From: Planctomycetota bacterium
Lineage (GTDB): Bacteria; Planctomycetota; UBA1135; GCA-002686595
Length of the DNA stretch: 64,000 nt
Direction: 5' to 3'
Assembly (NCBI GenBank): GCA_012959785.1
Contig: DUCM01000014.1
Location: 186,001-250,000 of the forward strand
In this document: piece after piece, positions 25,520-33,930 of the stretch
How the letters are laid out: each line of letters starts with the position of its first letter
Numbering within the stretch: the stretch's first letter is position 1
The notes under the pieces: model-generated
Database searches by the model: none
The model's input: the letters and a program-made list of their open reading frames with translations, nothing else
What the model was told of the DNA's origin: nothing
Position numbers and translations under genes: made by a program

Positions 25520-28318
25520 ATGAAGATCCTCGCACGCAGCATTTTTCTTGGGCCCAGCCTGTACGCCCTGTTCCGTGTCATTCGGCTCACCGTCGATCTC
25601 GGCAAGTTGGAAGAGTGGCCCTCAGCCAAGCTCGGTGTGGACTTCACCCGGGGACTTCTCGATGCCCTGCCGGGGCTTTCCGAACACGGTTGCTCCTACG
25701 GCGAGCCGGGCGGCTTCGTGCGGCGCCTGACCGAAGGTGAAGGTACCTGGATGGGGCACATCCTCGAGCATGTCGCCATCGAATTACAAAATGTCGCGGG
25801 CGCCCATGTGACCTTTGGCAAGACCCGCGGCACGGGCGAAACAGGGCAGTACTCGGTGGTTTACGAGTACGAACAGGAACATGTGGGCGTGGATGCTGGC
25901 CGCCTGGCGCTCGATCTTTTGATGCATCTCGTGCCCGCGGAGTTGCGTCCCGCTGACCATGATGACGCGGACTTCGACTGGGAGAGCAAACGCGACGGAT
26001 TCATTCGCTCTTCCCAGCGGCGCGCCTTGGGCCCCTCGACCCAAAGCCTGGTGGACGCCGCCGAGGCCCGCGACATTCCCTGGCTACGGTTGAACCGCTA
26101 CAGCCTCGTGCAGTTCGGCCACGGCCGGTATCAGCGTCGCATCCAGGCCACGATCACCAGCGAGACGCGCCACATCGGCGTGGAGCTCGCTTCGGACAAG
26201 GAAGAAGCCAACCAGTTGCTCGGCGATTTGGGCTTGCCCGTGGCCCAGCAGCGCCTGGTCTACAACGAGACCGACGCCGCGCGCGCCGCCGAGCGCATCG
26301 GCTTTCCCGTGGTGATCAAGCCCTTGAACGCCAACCACGGCCGTGGCGTGACGATCAGAATCGAGGATAAGGACGCCGCGCGCGTGGCCTTTGGTGTGGC
26401 CCGCGAACACAGCCGCACCGTCTTGGTGGAGAGCTTTATCGAGGGCCTCGACCACCGCCTCCTGGTGATCAATGGCGAACTCGTGGCCGCCAGCAAGCGC
26501 ATCCCGGGCCATGTGCTGGGCGATGGAATCCACACCGTGGCCGAGTTGATGGAAATCGTCAACAGCGACCCACGCCGTGGCGTGGGTCACGAGAAGGTAC
26601 TCACGCGGCTCGAACTCGACCGCGCAGCCAAGGAACACCTCGAGCGCGCCCAAAAAACACCCCAGAGCGTCCTGGACGAGGGCGAAGTGCTCTACCTGCG
26701 TTCGACGGCCAACCTCTCTACCGGCGGGACCGCGGTGGATGTGACCGACATCATTCACCCGGTCAATCGCGACATGGCCGAGCGCGCCGCGAAGGCCATC
26801 GACCTTGATGTCTGCGGCGTGGACTTTATCACCCATGACATCACCCGTTCCTACCGCACCGACGGCGGAGCCATCTGCGAGGTCAATGCCGCTCCCGGAT
26901 TTCGCATGCATGTGGCGCCGAGCGAAGGAACGCCCCGCGATGTGGCCGGACCGGTAATGGATATGCTCTTTCCGCCGGGCACGCCCAGTCGAATTCCCAT
27001 CGCCGCGATCACAGGCACCAACGGCAAGACGACCACCGCTCGGTTGACGGCACACATCTTCAAGGGCGCTGGCAATTCGGTGGGAATGACCACAACCGAT
27101 GCTGTCTACATCGATGGCCACAAGACTGTCGAAGGTGACATGACCGGTCCGGTGGCGGCACGCATGGTCCTGCGCGATCCGTCAGTGGATGTGGCCGTCA
27201 TGGAAACGGCTCGCGGCGGTTTGTTGCGCCGGGGCATGGGCTACAGGCGTTGCGATGTGGGCGCCGTCTTGAATGTGGCCGCCGACCACTTGGGTCTGCG
27301 AGGCATCGAAACGGTGGAAGACCTCGCCCGGGTCAAACGCATCATCATCGAGATCGCCAAGGACACTGCTGTACTCAACGCCGACGATGAGCTTTGCCTC
27401 AAGATGGCAGACTACACCGAGGCCAAAAATGTCTGCTATGTGACCTTGAACCAGGAACACTCCCTGGTGAAGCAACACATTCAGGCAGCAGGCCGGGCCA
27501 TCGTGCTCGAACAGGGCATGGGCGGGCACATGCTCACGATCTACGACAACGGCGCCCACATTCCCCTGCTCTGGTCCCACGAGATCCCCTGCACCCTGGA
27601 CGGCAAGGCCCTGCACAATGTGCAGAACGCCATGTTCGCCGCGGCGATCACTTTCAGCATGGGCATCAAGCTCGACGATATCCGTATCGGGCTGCGGACC
27701 TTCGATACGACCTACTTTCAGGCGCCGGGTCGCATGAACATCCACGACGATCACGGCTTCAAGGTCATTCTGGACTACGGCCACAACCCCGCCGCCGTGA
27801 CGGCCATGGCCGCGCTCACCGATCGCTTCGAGGTCGACGGCACGCGCCGAATCGTGATCGCCGCGCCGGGAGACCGTCGCGATGAGGATATCATCGACAT
27901 CGCCAGCGCGGTGGCCGGCCATTTCGACCACTACATCTGTCGCCGTGACGACAACACCCGCGGCCGCGATGCCGACGAGGTCCCGCGCATGCAACAACGA
28001 GCCCTGATCGCAGCCGGTGTGCCCGCAGACAATATCGAAGAGATCCCCGACGAACAGGAGGCCATTGAGAAGGCTCTTTCCATGTGCGCCTCCGGGGATC
28101 TGCTCTTGATCTTCGGCGACGCCATCGAGCGTAGCTGGCGGCAGATCACCGAGTTCAAGCCGGATGGAAGAGCCACCACAGGGACCCAAGGGTCCCGCCG
28201 GGCTGGGTCTTCCGTCGAGGTCGAGCTTGTGCCCCAGGTGCACATCGACACCGAGGAAGCCTTGATCCGCGACGAACGCGGCGTGCGATTTGCCCGCTCG
28301 ACAACCATCGAGGACTGA
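25520..28318 (+). CDS. cphA: Cyanophycin synthetase
   Basis: This 932-residue enzyme makes the arginine/aspartate polymer cyanophycin. The N-terminal domain spans about residues 1-165 (GHILEHVAIELQNVAG). An ATP-grasp domain follows, with GFPVVIKPLNANHGRGVTI near 255 and ICEVNAAPGFRMHV near 455; it adds Asp to the backbone. The Mur-ligase domain starts near 490 with TGTNGKTTTARL and METARGGLLRRGMGY; it adds Arg to the side chain. All three domains look intact. A tail of about 50 residues follows the last conserved helix. It lies between cphB and a CphA-like paralogue. Confidence 0.95.
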   Translation: MKILARSIFLGPSLYALFRVIRLTVDLGKLEEWPSAKLGVDFTRGLLDALPGLSEHGCSYGEPGGFVRRLTEGEGTWMGHILEHVAIELQNVAGAHVTFGKTRGTGETGQYSVVYEYEQEHVGVDAGRLALDLLMHLVPAELRPADHDDADFDWESKRDGFIRSSQRRALGPSTQSLVDAAEARDIPWLRLNRYSLVQFGHGRYQRRIQATITSETRHIGVELASDKEEANQLLGDLGLPVAQQRLVYNETDAARAAERIGFPVVIKPLNANHGRGVTIRIEDKDAARVAFGVAREHSRTVLVESFIEGLDHRLLVINGELVAASKRIPGHVLGDGIHTVAELMEIVNSDPRRGVGHEKVLTRLELDRAAKEHLERAQKTPQSVLDEGEVLYLRSTANLSTGGTAVDVTDIIHPVNRDMAERAAKAIDLDVCGVDFITHDITRSYRTDGGAICEVNAAPGFRMHVAPSEGTPRDVAGPVMDMLFPPGTPSRIPIAAITGTNGKTTTARLTAHIFKGAGNSVGMTTTDAVYIDGHKTVEGDMTGPVAARMVLRDPSVDVAVMETARGGLLRRGMGYRRCDVGAVLNVAADHLGLRGIETVEDLARVKRIIIEIAKDTAVLNADDELCLKMADYTEAKNVCYVTLNQEHSLVKQHIQAAGRAIVLEQGMGGHMLTIYDNGAHIPLLWSHEIPCTLDGKALHNVQNAMFAAAITFSMGIKLDDIRIGLRTFDTTYFQAPGRMNIHDDHGFKVILDYGHNPAAVTAMAALTDRFEVDGTRRIVIAAPGDRRDEDIIDIASAVAGHFDHYICRRDDNTRGRDADEVPRMQQRALIAAGVPADNIEEIPDEQEAIEKALSMCASGDLLLIFGDAIERSWRQITEFKPDGRATTGTQGSRRAGSSVEVELVPQVHIDTEEALIRDERGVRFARSTTIED

Positions 28319-28342
28319 CGAGCGTCCCCCCATTCGCAACCG

Positions 28343-30130
28343 ATGGAACTCCGTGATTCACGCCGCCTGACCGGCGCCAATTTTCTCTGGAGCAGGCCCG
28401 GCGCCCTCCTGGAGGTCACCCTGGCGGAAGACGAGCTGGACCTTGAGAAGCCCCTAATCGAGGCCTGGAGCCTGGAGGCCAGACGTCTCTTCGAAAGCCT
28501 CGGCTGGCAGGCGCAAAGCCTTTGCGTGCGCGAGTTGGGCATTCCCCTGGAGGCGCGCAGTCCCGATTGTGCGCGTTGCATCGCGCTGGCCTTGAGCGCG
28601 CCTCTCGACGGTTTGTATACCGCCACGAGCGTCGCCGAGGCAGCTCTCGATGGTGCCCTGGCGAGGCTTAACGGGAAACCCCTCGCCCCTGGCGACGAGA
28701 AATTCTTGGCCACCGAAGCGCGCCTGCGAAAGGAACTCGCCGAAGAGGTCAACCCGGCCCTCTTAGCCCTGCGCCAAGCGGCCCATGCACGGGACGTGTG
28801 CTTCTTGTCCGATGACGATAAAGTTTCAGTGGGCATGGGCGCGGGTTCCTTGACCTTTGCCGCGCGGGAAGCCCCTGACCCCGCCAGGGTCGCCTGGGAA
28901 CAGGTCCACGACTTGCCCATGGTGGTCGTGACGGGCACTAACGGCAAGTCCACCACCGTGCGCCTCCTGGCTGCGGTGGCCAATGCGGCTGGGCTCGTGC
29001 CTGGGATTTCCTCCACCGACTGGGTGCGCGTGGGCGACGAGATTCTCGACGTTGGCGATTGGTCCGGCCCCGGAGGTGCGCGCTTGGTCCTGCGCGAAAA
29101 ACGCGTCGAGTTGGCCTTGCTCGAGACCGCTCGCGGGGGATTGATGCGCCGTGGTATGGCTCTCGAGTCCTGCGGCTTGGCTGTGATCTTGAACATATCC
29201 GCGGACCACCTCGCCGACTGGGGCACGCCTACCCTCGAGGACCTGGCTGATGCCAAGTTCATCGTGACCCGCGTGGCCAGTTGCGTGGTGCTCAACGCCG
29301 ACGACGAGCAGATCGTCAAGGCGGCGGCGCGCCACCTCAATGACAAGCAAGAAATCATTTGGTTCAGTCTTGATGCTGAAAGCGAGTTGGTGCGTGGGCA
29401 CCTAGCGGGCGGCGGCCGCGCCGTGCTCGCCGAGACCGGGAAGATCGTGCTGCGCGGGCCGTGGCACCTCGCCGGAGATCGGAGCACACAAACCTTCGCG
29501 CTCTGCACCCTGGCTGACATCCCCCTGACCCTCGGTGGTGCCGCGCTCTACAATGTCGCCAACGCTTTGGCCGCTGTGGCCGCAGCAGCTGACATGGGAA
29601 TCGAGGCCGCGGCCATCAGCCGGGGCCTTCGGGACTTCAAGAGCGACCCAAAGGACAACCCCGGGCGATTGAATGAATTTCTGATCGGAGGTGTGCGGGT
29701 CTTGGTGGACTTTGCCCACAACCCCAGTGGCCTCGCCGCCCTGTGCGAGCTAACCAGTTCACTCCCCGCCCAGCGACGCTTGATTCTTCTGGGCCAGGCT
29801 GGCGATCGCGACGAGGAATCGATCCGCGAGATGGTGCGCATCGCCTGGCAGGCCGGACCCGCCATGCTCTTGCTCAAAGAACTCGATCTGCACCTGCGCG
29901 GCCGAGAACTCGGCGAGGTGCCCGCGATCATGGAGGATGAATTGCGTCAACTCGGCGCTCCCGCCGACCGCTGGTCCTACGCTTCCAGCGAGCTACAGGC
30001 CGTCCAGGAAGCGTTGGAGTGGGCGCAGCCCGGAGACCTCTTGTTGCTTCTCATCCACGACAGCCGTGACGAGGTTCTGGCCAAGCTCGGGGCTGCCGCG
30101 GCGGAGACCGTGAAAGGCTCCTCTGATTGA
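28343..30130 (+). CDS. CphA-like N-domain plus Mur-ligase protein lacking ATP-grasp
   Basis: This 595-residue protein is a shortened paralogue of CphA. Its N-terminus, LTGANFLWSRPGALLEV, matches the CphA N-terminal domain. A later segment AHARDVCFLSDDDKVSVG lines up with AEARDIPWLRLNRYSLVQ of CphA, just before the ATP-grasp domain. Instead of ATP-grasp, the Mur-ligase domain begins at about residue 190: TGTNGKSTTVRL, ETARGGLMRRGM and NADDE, all shared with CphA. So the Asp-adding domain is absent while the Arg-adding domain is kept. The role is unknown; it may work with CphA or add an amino acid to a different acceptor. It starts 24 bases after cphA, so it is probably co-transcribed. Confidence 0.85.
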   Translation: MELRDSRRLTGANFLWSRPGALLEVTLAEDELDLEKPLIEAWSLEARRLFESLGWQAQSLCVRELGIPLEARSPDCARCIALALSAPLDGLYTATSVAEAALDGALARLNGKPLAPGDEKFLATEARLRKELAEEVNPALLALRQAAHARDVCFLSDDDKVSVGMGAGSLTFAAREAPDPARVAWEQVHDLPMVVVTGTNGKSTTVRLLAAVANAAGLVPGISSTDWVRVGDEILDVGDWSGPGGARLVLREKRVELALLETARGGLMRRGMALESCGLAVILNISADHLADWGTPTLEDLADAKFIVTRVASCVVLNADDEQIVKAAARHLNDKQEIIWFSLDAESELVRGHLAGGGRAVLAETGKIVLRGPWHLAGDRSTQTFALCTLADIPLTLGGAALYNVANALAAVAAAADMGIEAAAISRGLRDFKSDPKDNPGRLNEFLIGGVRVLVDFAHNPSGLAALCELTSSLPAQRRLILLGQAGDRDEESIREMVRIAWQAGPAMLLLKELDLHLRGRELGEVPAIMEDELRQLGAPADRWSYASSELQAVQEALEWAQPGDLLLLLIHDSRDEVLAKLGAAAAETVKGSSD

Positions 30131-30166
30131 GCTACCCTGCCGCGTAGTCCCTTGCCCGCTGATGCC

Positions 30167-31540
30167 ATGTCCCAGATCAAAGGAATGCTCACCCTCGAAC
30201 AGTTGACCGCTCTCGCCAATGCTGGCGAGATTGAAACGGTCATCGTGGCCTTTACCGATATCTACGGCCGCATGGTGGGCAAGCGTTTCGAGGTGGGTTT
30301 CTTCCTCGAGTCCGCTGTGGAGGAGGGCACTCATGTGTGCAACTACCTGCTGGCCGCTGACATGGATATGGTGCCAGTGGAGGGCTTTCGCTTGGCGAGT
30401 TGGGAAGCCGGCTATGGTGATTTTCACCTCGCCCCTGATTTCGCAACCTTGCGTCACGCCAGTTGGTTGGAGAAGACCGCTCTTGTGTTGTGCAATGTCG
30501 AGCACGATGGCGCCGGCCCCGTGGCGGAAGCGCCGCGCAGTATATTGATACGCCAAGTAGAGCAAGCCGCAGAGCTGGGTTTGCGCGCCATGGCTGCCAG
30601 CGAGCTTGAGTTCTATACCTATCACGAGACCTTCGCCGAGGTGGTCAAGAAGGGCCATCGCGAGCTCGAAGCGGTGAGTCGCTACAGCGCGGATTACCAC
30701 ATCTTGCAGACCAGCAGTGAAGAACCGCTGGTGGGGGCGATTCGCCGTCACCTCCAGGGCTCCGGCGTTCCTGTTGAGAACTCCAAGGGCGAATGGGGCC
30801 ACGGGCAACACGAGATCAATGTGCGCTACGGCGACATTCTGACCATGGCCGACAGGCACACGGTCTACAAGCAATGCGTCAAGGAACTCGCAGCCCAACA
30901 AGAGCAGAGCGTGACCTTCATGGCCAAGCCCTGGACTCTCGAGGCTGGATCGAGTTGCCACCTGCACCTCTCGTTATGGTCCCAGAGCGCCAACGCCTTC
31001 GCTGGCGACACGGACTTCGAGGGCATCGCTTGCAGCGACACCTTCCGTTGGTTCCTCGGCGGCTGGATGGCGCATGCACCCGAGATGATGGCCTTCTACG
31101 CCAGCACTCCAAATTCCTACAAGCGCTTCCAGGCCGCTTCCTGGGCGCCGACCCGTATCGCCTGGAGCTATGACAATCGCACCGCGGGTTTCCGCATCGT
31201 GGGTCGCGGCTCGAGCTTGCGCATCGAGTGCCGTATCCCCGGCGCCGACTGCAACCCCTACCTGGCACTCGCCGCTTCTCTCGCCTCGGGCCTCGACGGC
31301 ATCAAGAACAAGACTGAGCCTCCGGCCATGCTGCGCGGTGATGCCTACCAATCAACGACCGGCGAAGTTCCCACGCGCTTGGACACAGCCATCGAGTCCC
31401 TGGCCGCCAGTGAATTTGCCCAGGAGGCCCTCGGGCCTCAAGTTGTCGAGCACTTCGTGCACCACCTCAAGAGCGAACAGGCGGCCTCTGAGCGCGCTGT
31501 GACTGACTGGGAACGGGCGCGCTACTTTGAACAGATCTGA
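30167..31540 (+). CDS. Glutamine synthetase family, gamma-glutamyl ligase
   Basis: This 457-residue protein belongs to the glutamine synthetase fold but to the PuuA/GlnT-like branch, which joins glutamate to an amine. Metal and substrate motifs are ASELEFYTYHE, EWGHGQHEINVRYGD, SSCHLHLSL and the arginine-rich SLRIECRIPGADCNPYLAL. ATG 30167 is preferred; a TTG at 30152 is also possible. It follows the CphA-like gene by 36 bases. Typical branch members act on polyamines, ethanolamine or similar amines. In this context the acceptor could be an amine derived from arginine, but that is inference. Confidence 0.88.
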   Translation: MSQIKGMLTLEQLTALANAGEIETVIVAFTDIYGRMVGKRFEVGFFLESAVEEGTHVCNYLLAADMDMVPVEGFRLASWEAGYGDFHLAPDFATLRHASWLEKTALVLCNVEHDGAGPVAEAPRSILIRQVEQAAELGLRAMAASELEFYTYHETFAEVVKKGHRELEAVSRYSADYHILQTSSEEPLVGAIRRHLQGSGVPVENSKGEWGHGQHEINVRYGDILTMADRHTVYKQCVKELAAQQEQSVTFMAKPWTLEAGSSCHLHLSLWSQSANAFAGDTDFEGIACSDTFRWFLGGWMAHAPEMMAFYASTPNSYKRFQAASWAPTRIAWSYDNRTAGFRIVGRGSSLRIECRIPGADCNPYLALAASLASGLDGIKNKTEPPAMLRGDAYQSTTGEVPTRLDTAIESLAASEFAQEALGPQVVEHFVHHLKSEQAASERAVTDWERARYFEQI

Positions 31541-31575
31541 TTCTGAAACCAACGCACTGAATAGGCAGAGGCAAG

Positions 31576-32349
31576 ATGCGACTTGAGAACGAAGTAGCCG
31601 TCATCACGGGAGCCGCCGGAGGAATTGGTCGCGAGACGGGCCTGCTCTTTGCCAGCGAGGGCGCATGCTGTGTGTTAGCGGATATCGACGAAGAACTCGG
31701 CCAGCGCGTGGCCAGCGAGATTGTCGCCGCCGGAGGTCAGGCGGTTTTTTTTCGCGCCGATGTGTCCAGCGCCGCTGACTGCGATGCCATGGTGCGCGTC
31801 GCCGAAGAGACCTACGGCAAGCTCACCATCCTGTTCAACAATGCCGGCGTCATGATGGCTGATGATGGCGATGCCCAGTCCACCAGCGAGGCGACCTGGG
31901 AGCGCACCATGGCGATCAATCTCAAGGGCGTATTTCTCGGTTGTAAGTACGGTATTCCCGCCTTGCAGCGCGCCGGTGGCGGTGCGGTGATCAACACCGC
32001 ATCCTTCGTCGCGCACCTCGGCGCCGCCACGGCGCAACTCGCTTACACCGCGAGCAAAGGCGGCGTCTTGGCCATGACCCGCGAACTGGCCGCGATCCAC
32101 GCCCGCCAGAACATCCGCGTAAACGCCCTTTGCCCCGGACCCCTGCGCACGAAACTCCTGATGGATTTCCTCGACACCGAGGAAAAAAAACAGCGCCGTC
32201 TCGTGCATGTGCCCATGGGCCGCTTTGGCGAGGCTGCCGAGATGGCTCGGGCCGCCTTGTTCCTCGCTAGCCATGAAGCCTCCTTCGTCACCGGAACCGA
32301 GTTCCTCGTGGACGGCGGCATCACCAGCGCCTATGTCACCCCCGAGTGA
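31576..32349 (+). CDS. Short-chain dehydrogenase/reductase
   Basis: This 257-residue classical SDR has the cofactor motif TGAAGGIGRETG near residue 12, an Asp at the end of strand 2 (VLADIDEE) suggesting NAD(H), the NNAG motif and the catalytic YTASKGG near residue 157. It starts 35 bases after the gamma-glutamyl ligase gene, so it is probably in the same operon. Together with the aldehyde dehydrogenase that converges from the other side, it resembles gamma-glutamylated-amine catabolism modules. The substrate is unknown. Confidence 0.87.
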   Translation: MRLENEVAVITGAAGGIGRETGLLFASEGACCVLADIDEELGQRVASEIVAAGGQAVFFRADVSSAADCDAMVRVAEETYGKLTILFNNAGVMMADDGDAQSTSEATWERTMAINLKGVFLGCKYGIPALQRAGGGAVINTASFVAHLGAATAQLAYTASKGGVLAMTRELAAIHARQNIRVNALCPGPLRTKLLMDFLDTEEKKQRRLVHVPMGRFGEAAEMARAALFLASHEASFVTGTEFLVDGGITSAYVTPE

Positions 32350-32368
32350 GCGCACCCTCTAACCAGGG

Positions 32369-33745
32369 CTAATTCGCATCTGGGGCGCAGCAAAAGTGGG
32401 TAGATTTTTGGCGACTGAGGTTCAACAAGCCGTACATCGAGAGTGAGGCACCGCGGCCGGTGTCGCGAAAGCCGGTCCAGGGTAGTCGCGGGTCGGCGAA
32501 GTCGCAGCGGTTTTGGAAGAGGGTGCCCGTGTCGTGACCGCGGGCAAACCAATGCGCGCGTTCGCGGTCGCGGGTCCAGACGGAAGCCGTCAGACCAAAG
32601 CTTGTGTCGTTGAAATGGGCCAGGGCCTGGGCGTCATCATCCACAACCAGCACGGGCAGCAGCGGGCCAAAGCTCTCGGCTTGCATAACGAGGGAGTCGT
32701 TGGGGCAACCGTCGAGCAAGGTGGGCTCGAAAAAGCGGCCATCCCTGGTTCCGCCGCCCACAAGACATTTCGCGCCGCGGGCGAGGGCGTCCTCTACCTG
32801 GGCGGCGAGACCGGCCAAGGCCCGACTGTCGGCCAGGGGGCCCATGGTCGTGGCAGGATTTGTGGGGTCGCCCAGCACATAGGCTTCGAGGTGGGCGCGG
32901 GCGTGCTCCAAGAACGCTTGGTGCACGCTGCGATGGACATAGACCCGTTCCACCGCGCAGCAGGACTGGCCCGCGTTGAAACAGGCACCGTCCACGATGT
33001 TCTGGGCTGCGAACTCCGGGTCGCTGTCTTCGGCTACATAGGCGGGGTCTTTGCCGCCCAATTCGAGGCCGCAGTCGATAAAGCGATTCGAGAGGGCCGA
33101 CTGAATGGCGTGCCCGCCCGCCACCGAACCGGTGAAGGTCACATGGCTGATGCGTGGGTCGCCCACCAACATGGCCGTGGTTTTGTGATCGACGATCACG
33201 CTGGTGACGAGTCCAGGGCCGAGGGCCTCGAAGGCGCGCTCGAAGTGCAGGCCCGTGAGGGGCGTGCGAGCCGAGTGCTTGAGCACCACGCTGTTGCCGG
33301 CGAGCAACGCCGGAAAGACCACATTGATGGCGATCAGGAGTGGGTAGTTCCAGGCGGCGATGTCGAGCACCACGCCGTGGGGCACATGTTGAATTTCGAG
33401 GCTGCGGCCGTCGCCCTGCGAATCGATGGCCTCGGGGGCCAGGGTACCCGGCGCTATTCTCGCCATGTGCGTGGCGCGGGCGAGTAGTCCCTCGACTTCG
33501 CCGCAGGCCTGACCTGTGGGTTTGCCCATTTGCTGGGTGATGGCGAGGGCCACCTCGTGCTTGTGTTCGCGAAACCAATCGAGGCAGGCGAGGGCACGAG
33601 CTGTGCGCTCTTCGACCGAGATGTTTCTCCATACGGTCTGGGCCTGCACGGCCAAGTTCAGCTTGGCGTCGAGAGCTACCCCACCGTCGTAGTCGAGTTC
33701 AGCGACGAGGGAATCGTCGAAGGGGTTTTGGCAGCGGAGAGGCAT
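32369..33745 (-). CDS. Aldehyde dehydrogenase family protein
   Basis: This 458-residue NAD(P)-dependent aldehyde dehydrogenase has the catalytic Cys in NAGQSCCAVERV and the general-base Glu in LELGGKDPAYV. Other family segments are AAWNYPLLIAIN near residue 130 and VTFTGSVAGG. It is slightly shorter than the usual 475-500 residues, and ATG 33745 begins at a normal place; an extension to 33862 is not conserved. It converges on the SDR gene, 19 bases apart. It resembles succinate-semialdehyde-type enzymes but the aldehyde is not assignable. Confidence 0.9.
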   Translation of the reverse strand: MPLRCQNPFDDSLVAELDYDGGVALDAKLNLAVQAQTVWRNISVEERTARALACLDWFREHKHEVALAITQQMGKPTGQACGEVEGLLARATHMARIAPGTLAPEAIDSQGDGRSLEIQHVPHGVVLDIAAWNYPLLIAINVVFPALLAGNSVVLKHSARTPLTGLHFERAFEALGPGLVTSVIVDHKTTAMLVGDPRISHVTFTGSVAGGHAIQSALSNRFIDCGLELGGKDPAYVAEDSDPEFAAQNIVDGACFNAGQSCCAVERVYVHRSVHQAFLEHARAHLEAYVLGDPTNPATTMGPLADSRALAGLAAQVEDALARGAKCLVGGGTRDGRFFEPTLLDGCPNDSLVMQAESFGPLLPVLVVDDDAQALAHFNDTSFGLTASVWTRDRERAHWFARGHDTGTLFQNRCDFADPRLPWTGFRDTGRGASLSMYGLLNLSRQKSTHFCCAPDAN

Positions 33746-33860
33746 CGATTGATTCTCTCGAGCACTATGGCAAAGAGGGCAGCCCCCTGCACGGTTTCCC
33801 TGAAGGCCCTGTATGCGATCCTCATGAGCCGATGCATCAACAGCTGCCCCCGGGAGCCGC

Positions 33861-33905
33861 AAAAAAAAGCAAGCCCGGGACCACTCGTGTGGCCCCGGGC
33901 TTGCT
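33861..33905 (-). terminator. Strong rho-independent terminator, reverse strand
   Basis: A 12-bp stem (arms 33868-33879 and 33894-33905) continues inward, after one mismatch, with CCAC/GTGG closing a TCGT loop. On the reverse strand it is followed by a run of eight T (plus-strand A 33861-33868, the last overlapping the arm). It ends the di-haem oxidoreductase gene just upstream. Confidence 0.88.
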
Positions 33906-33930
33906 CAGGTTGTTGGTTCTTGCCTTGGCT

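Noticed and set aside
27931-29520. A 529-residue open frame on the reverse strand opposite cphA and the CphA-like gene
   Set aside because: It is a shadow: very Ser/Arg-rich composition, no family motifs, and the forward genes are unmistakable. The same applies to reverse frames at 26084-27121 and 27182-28339.
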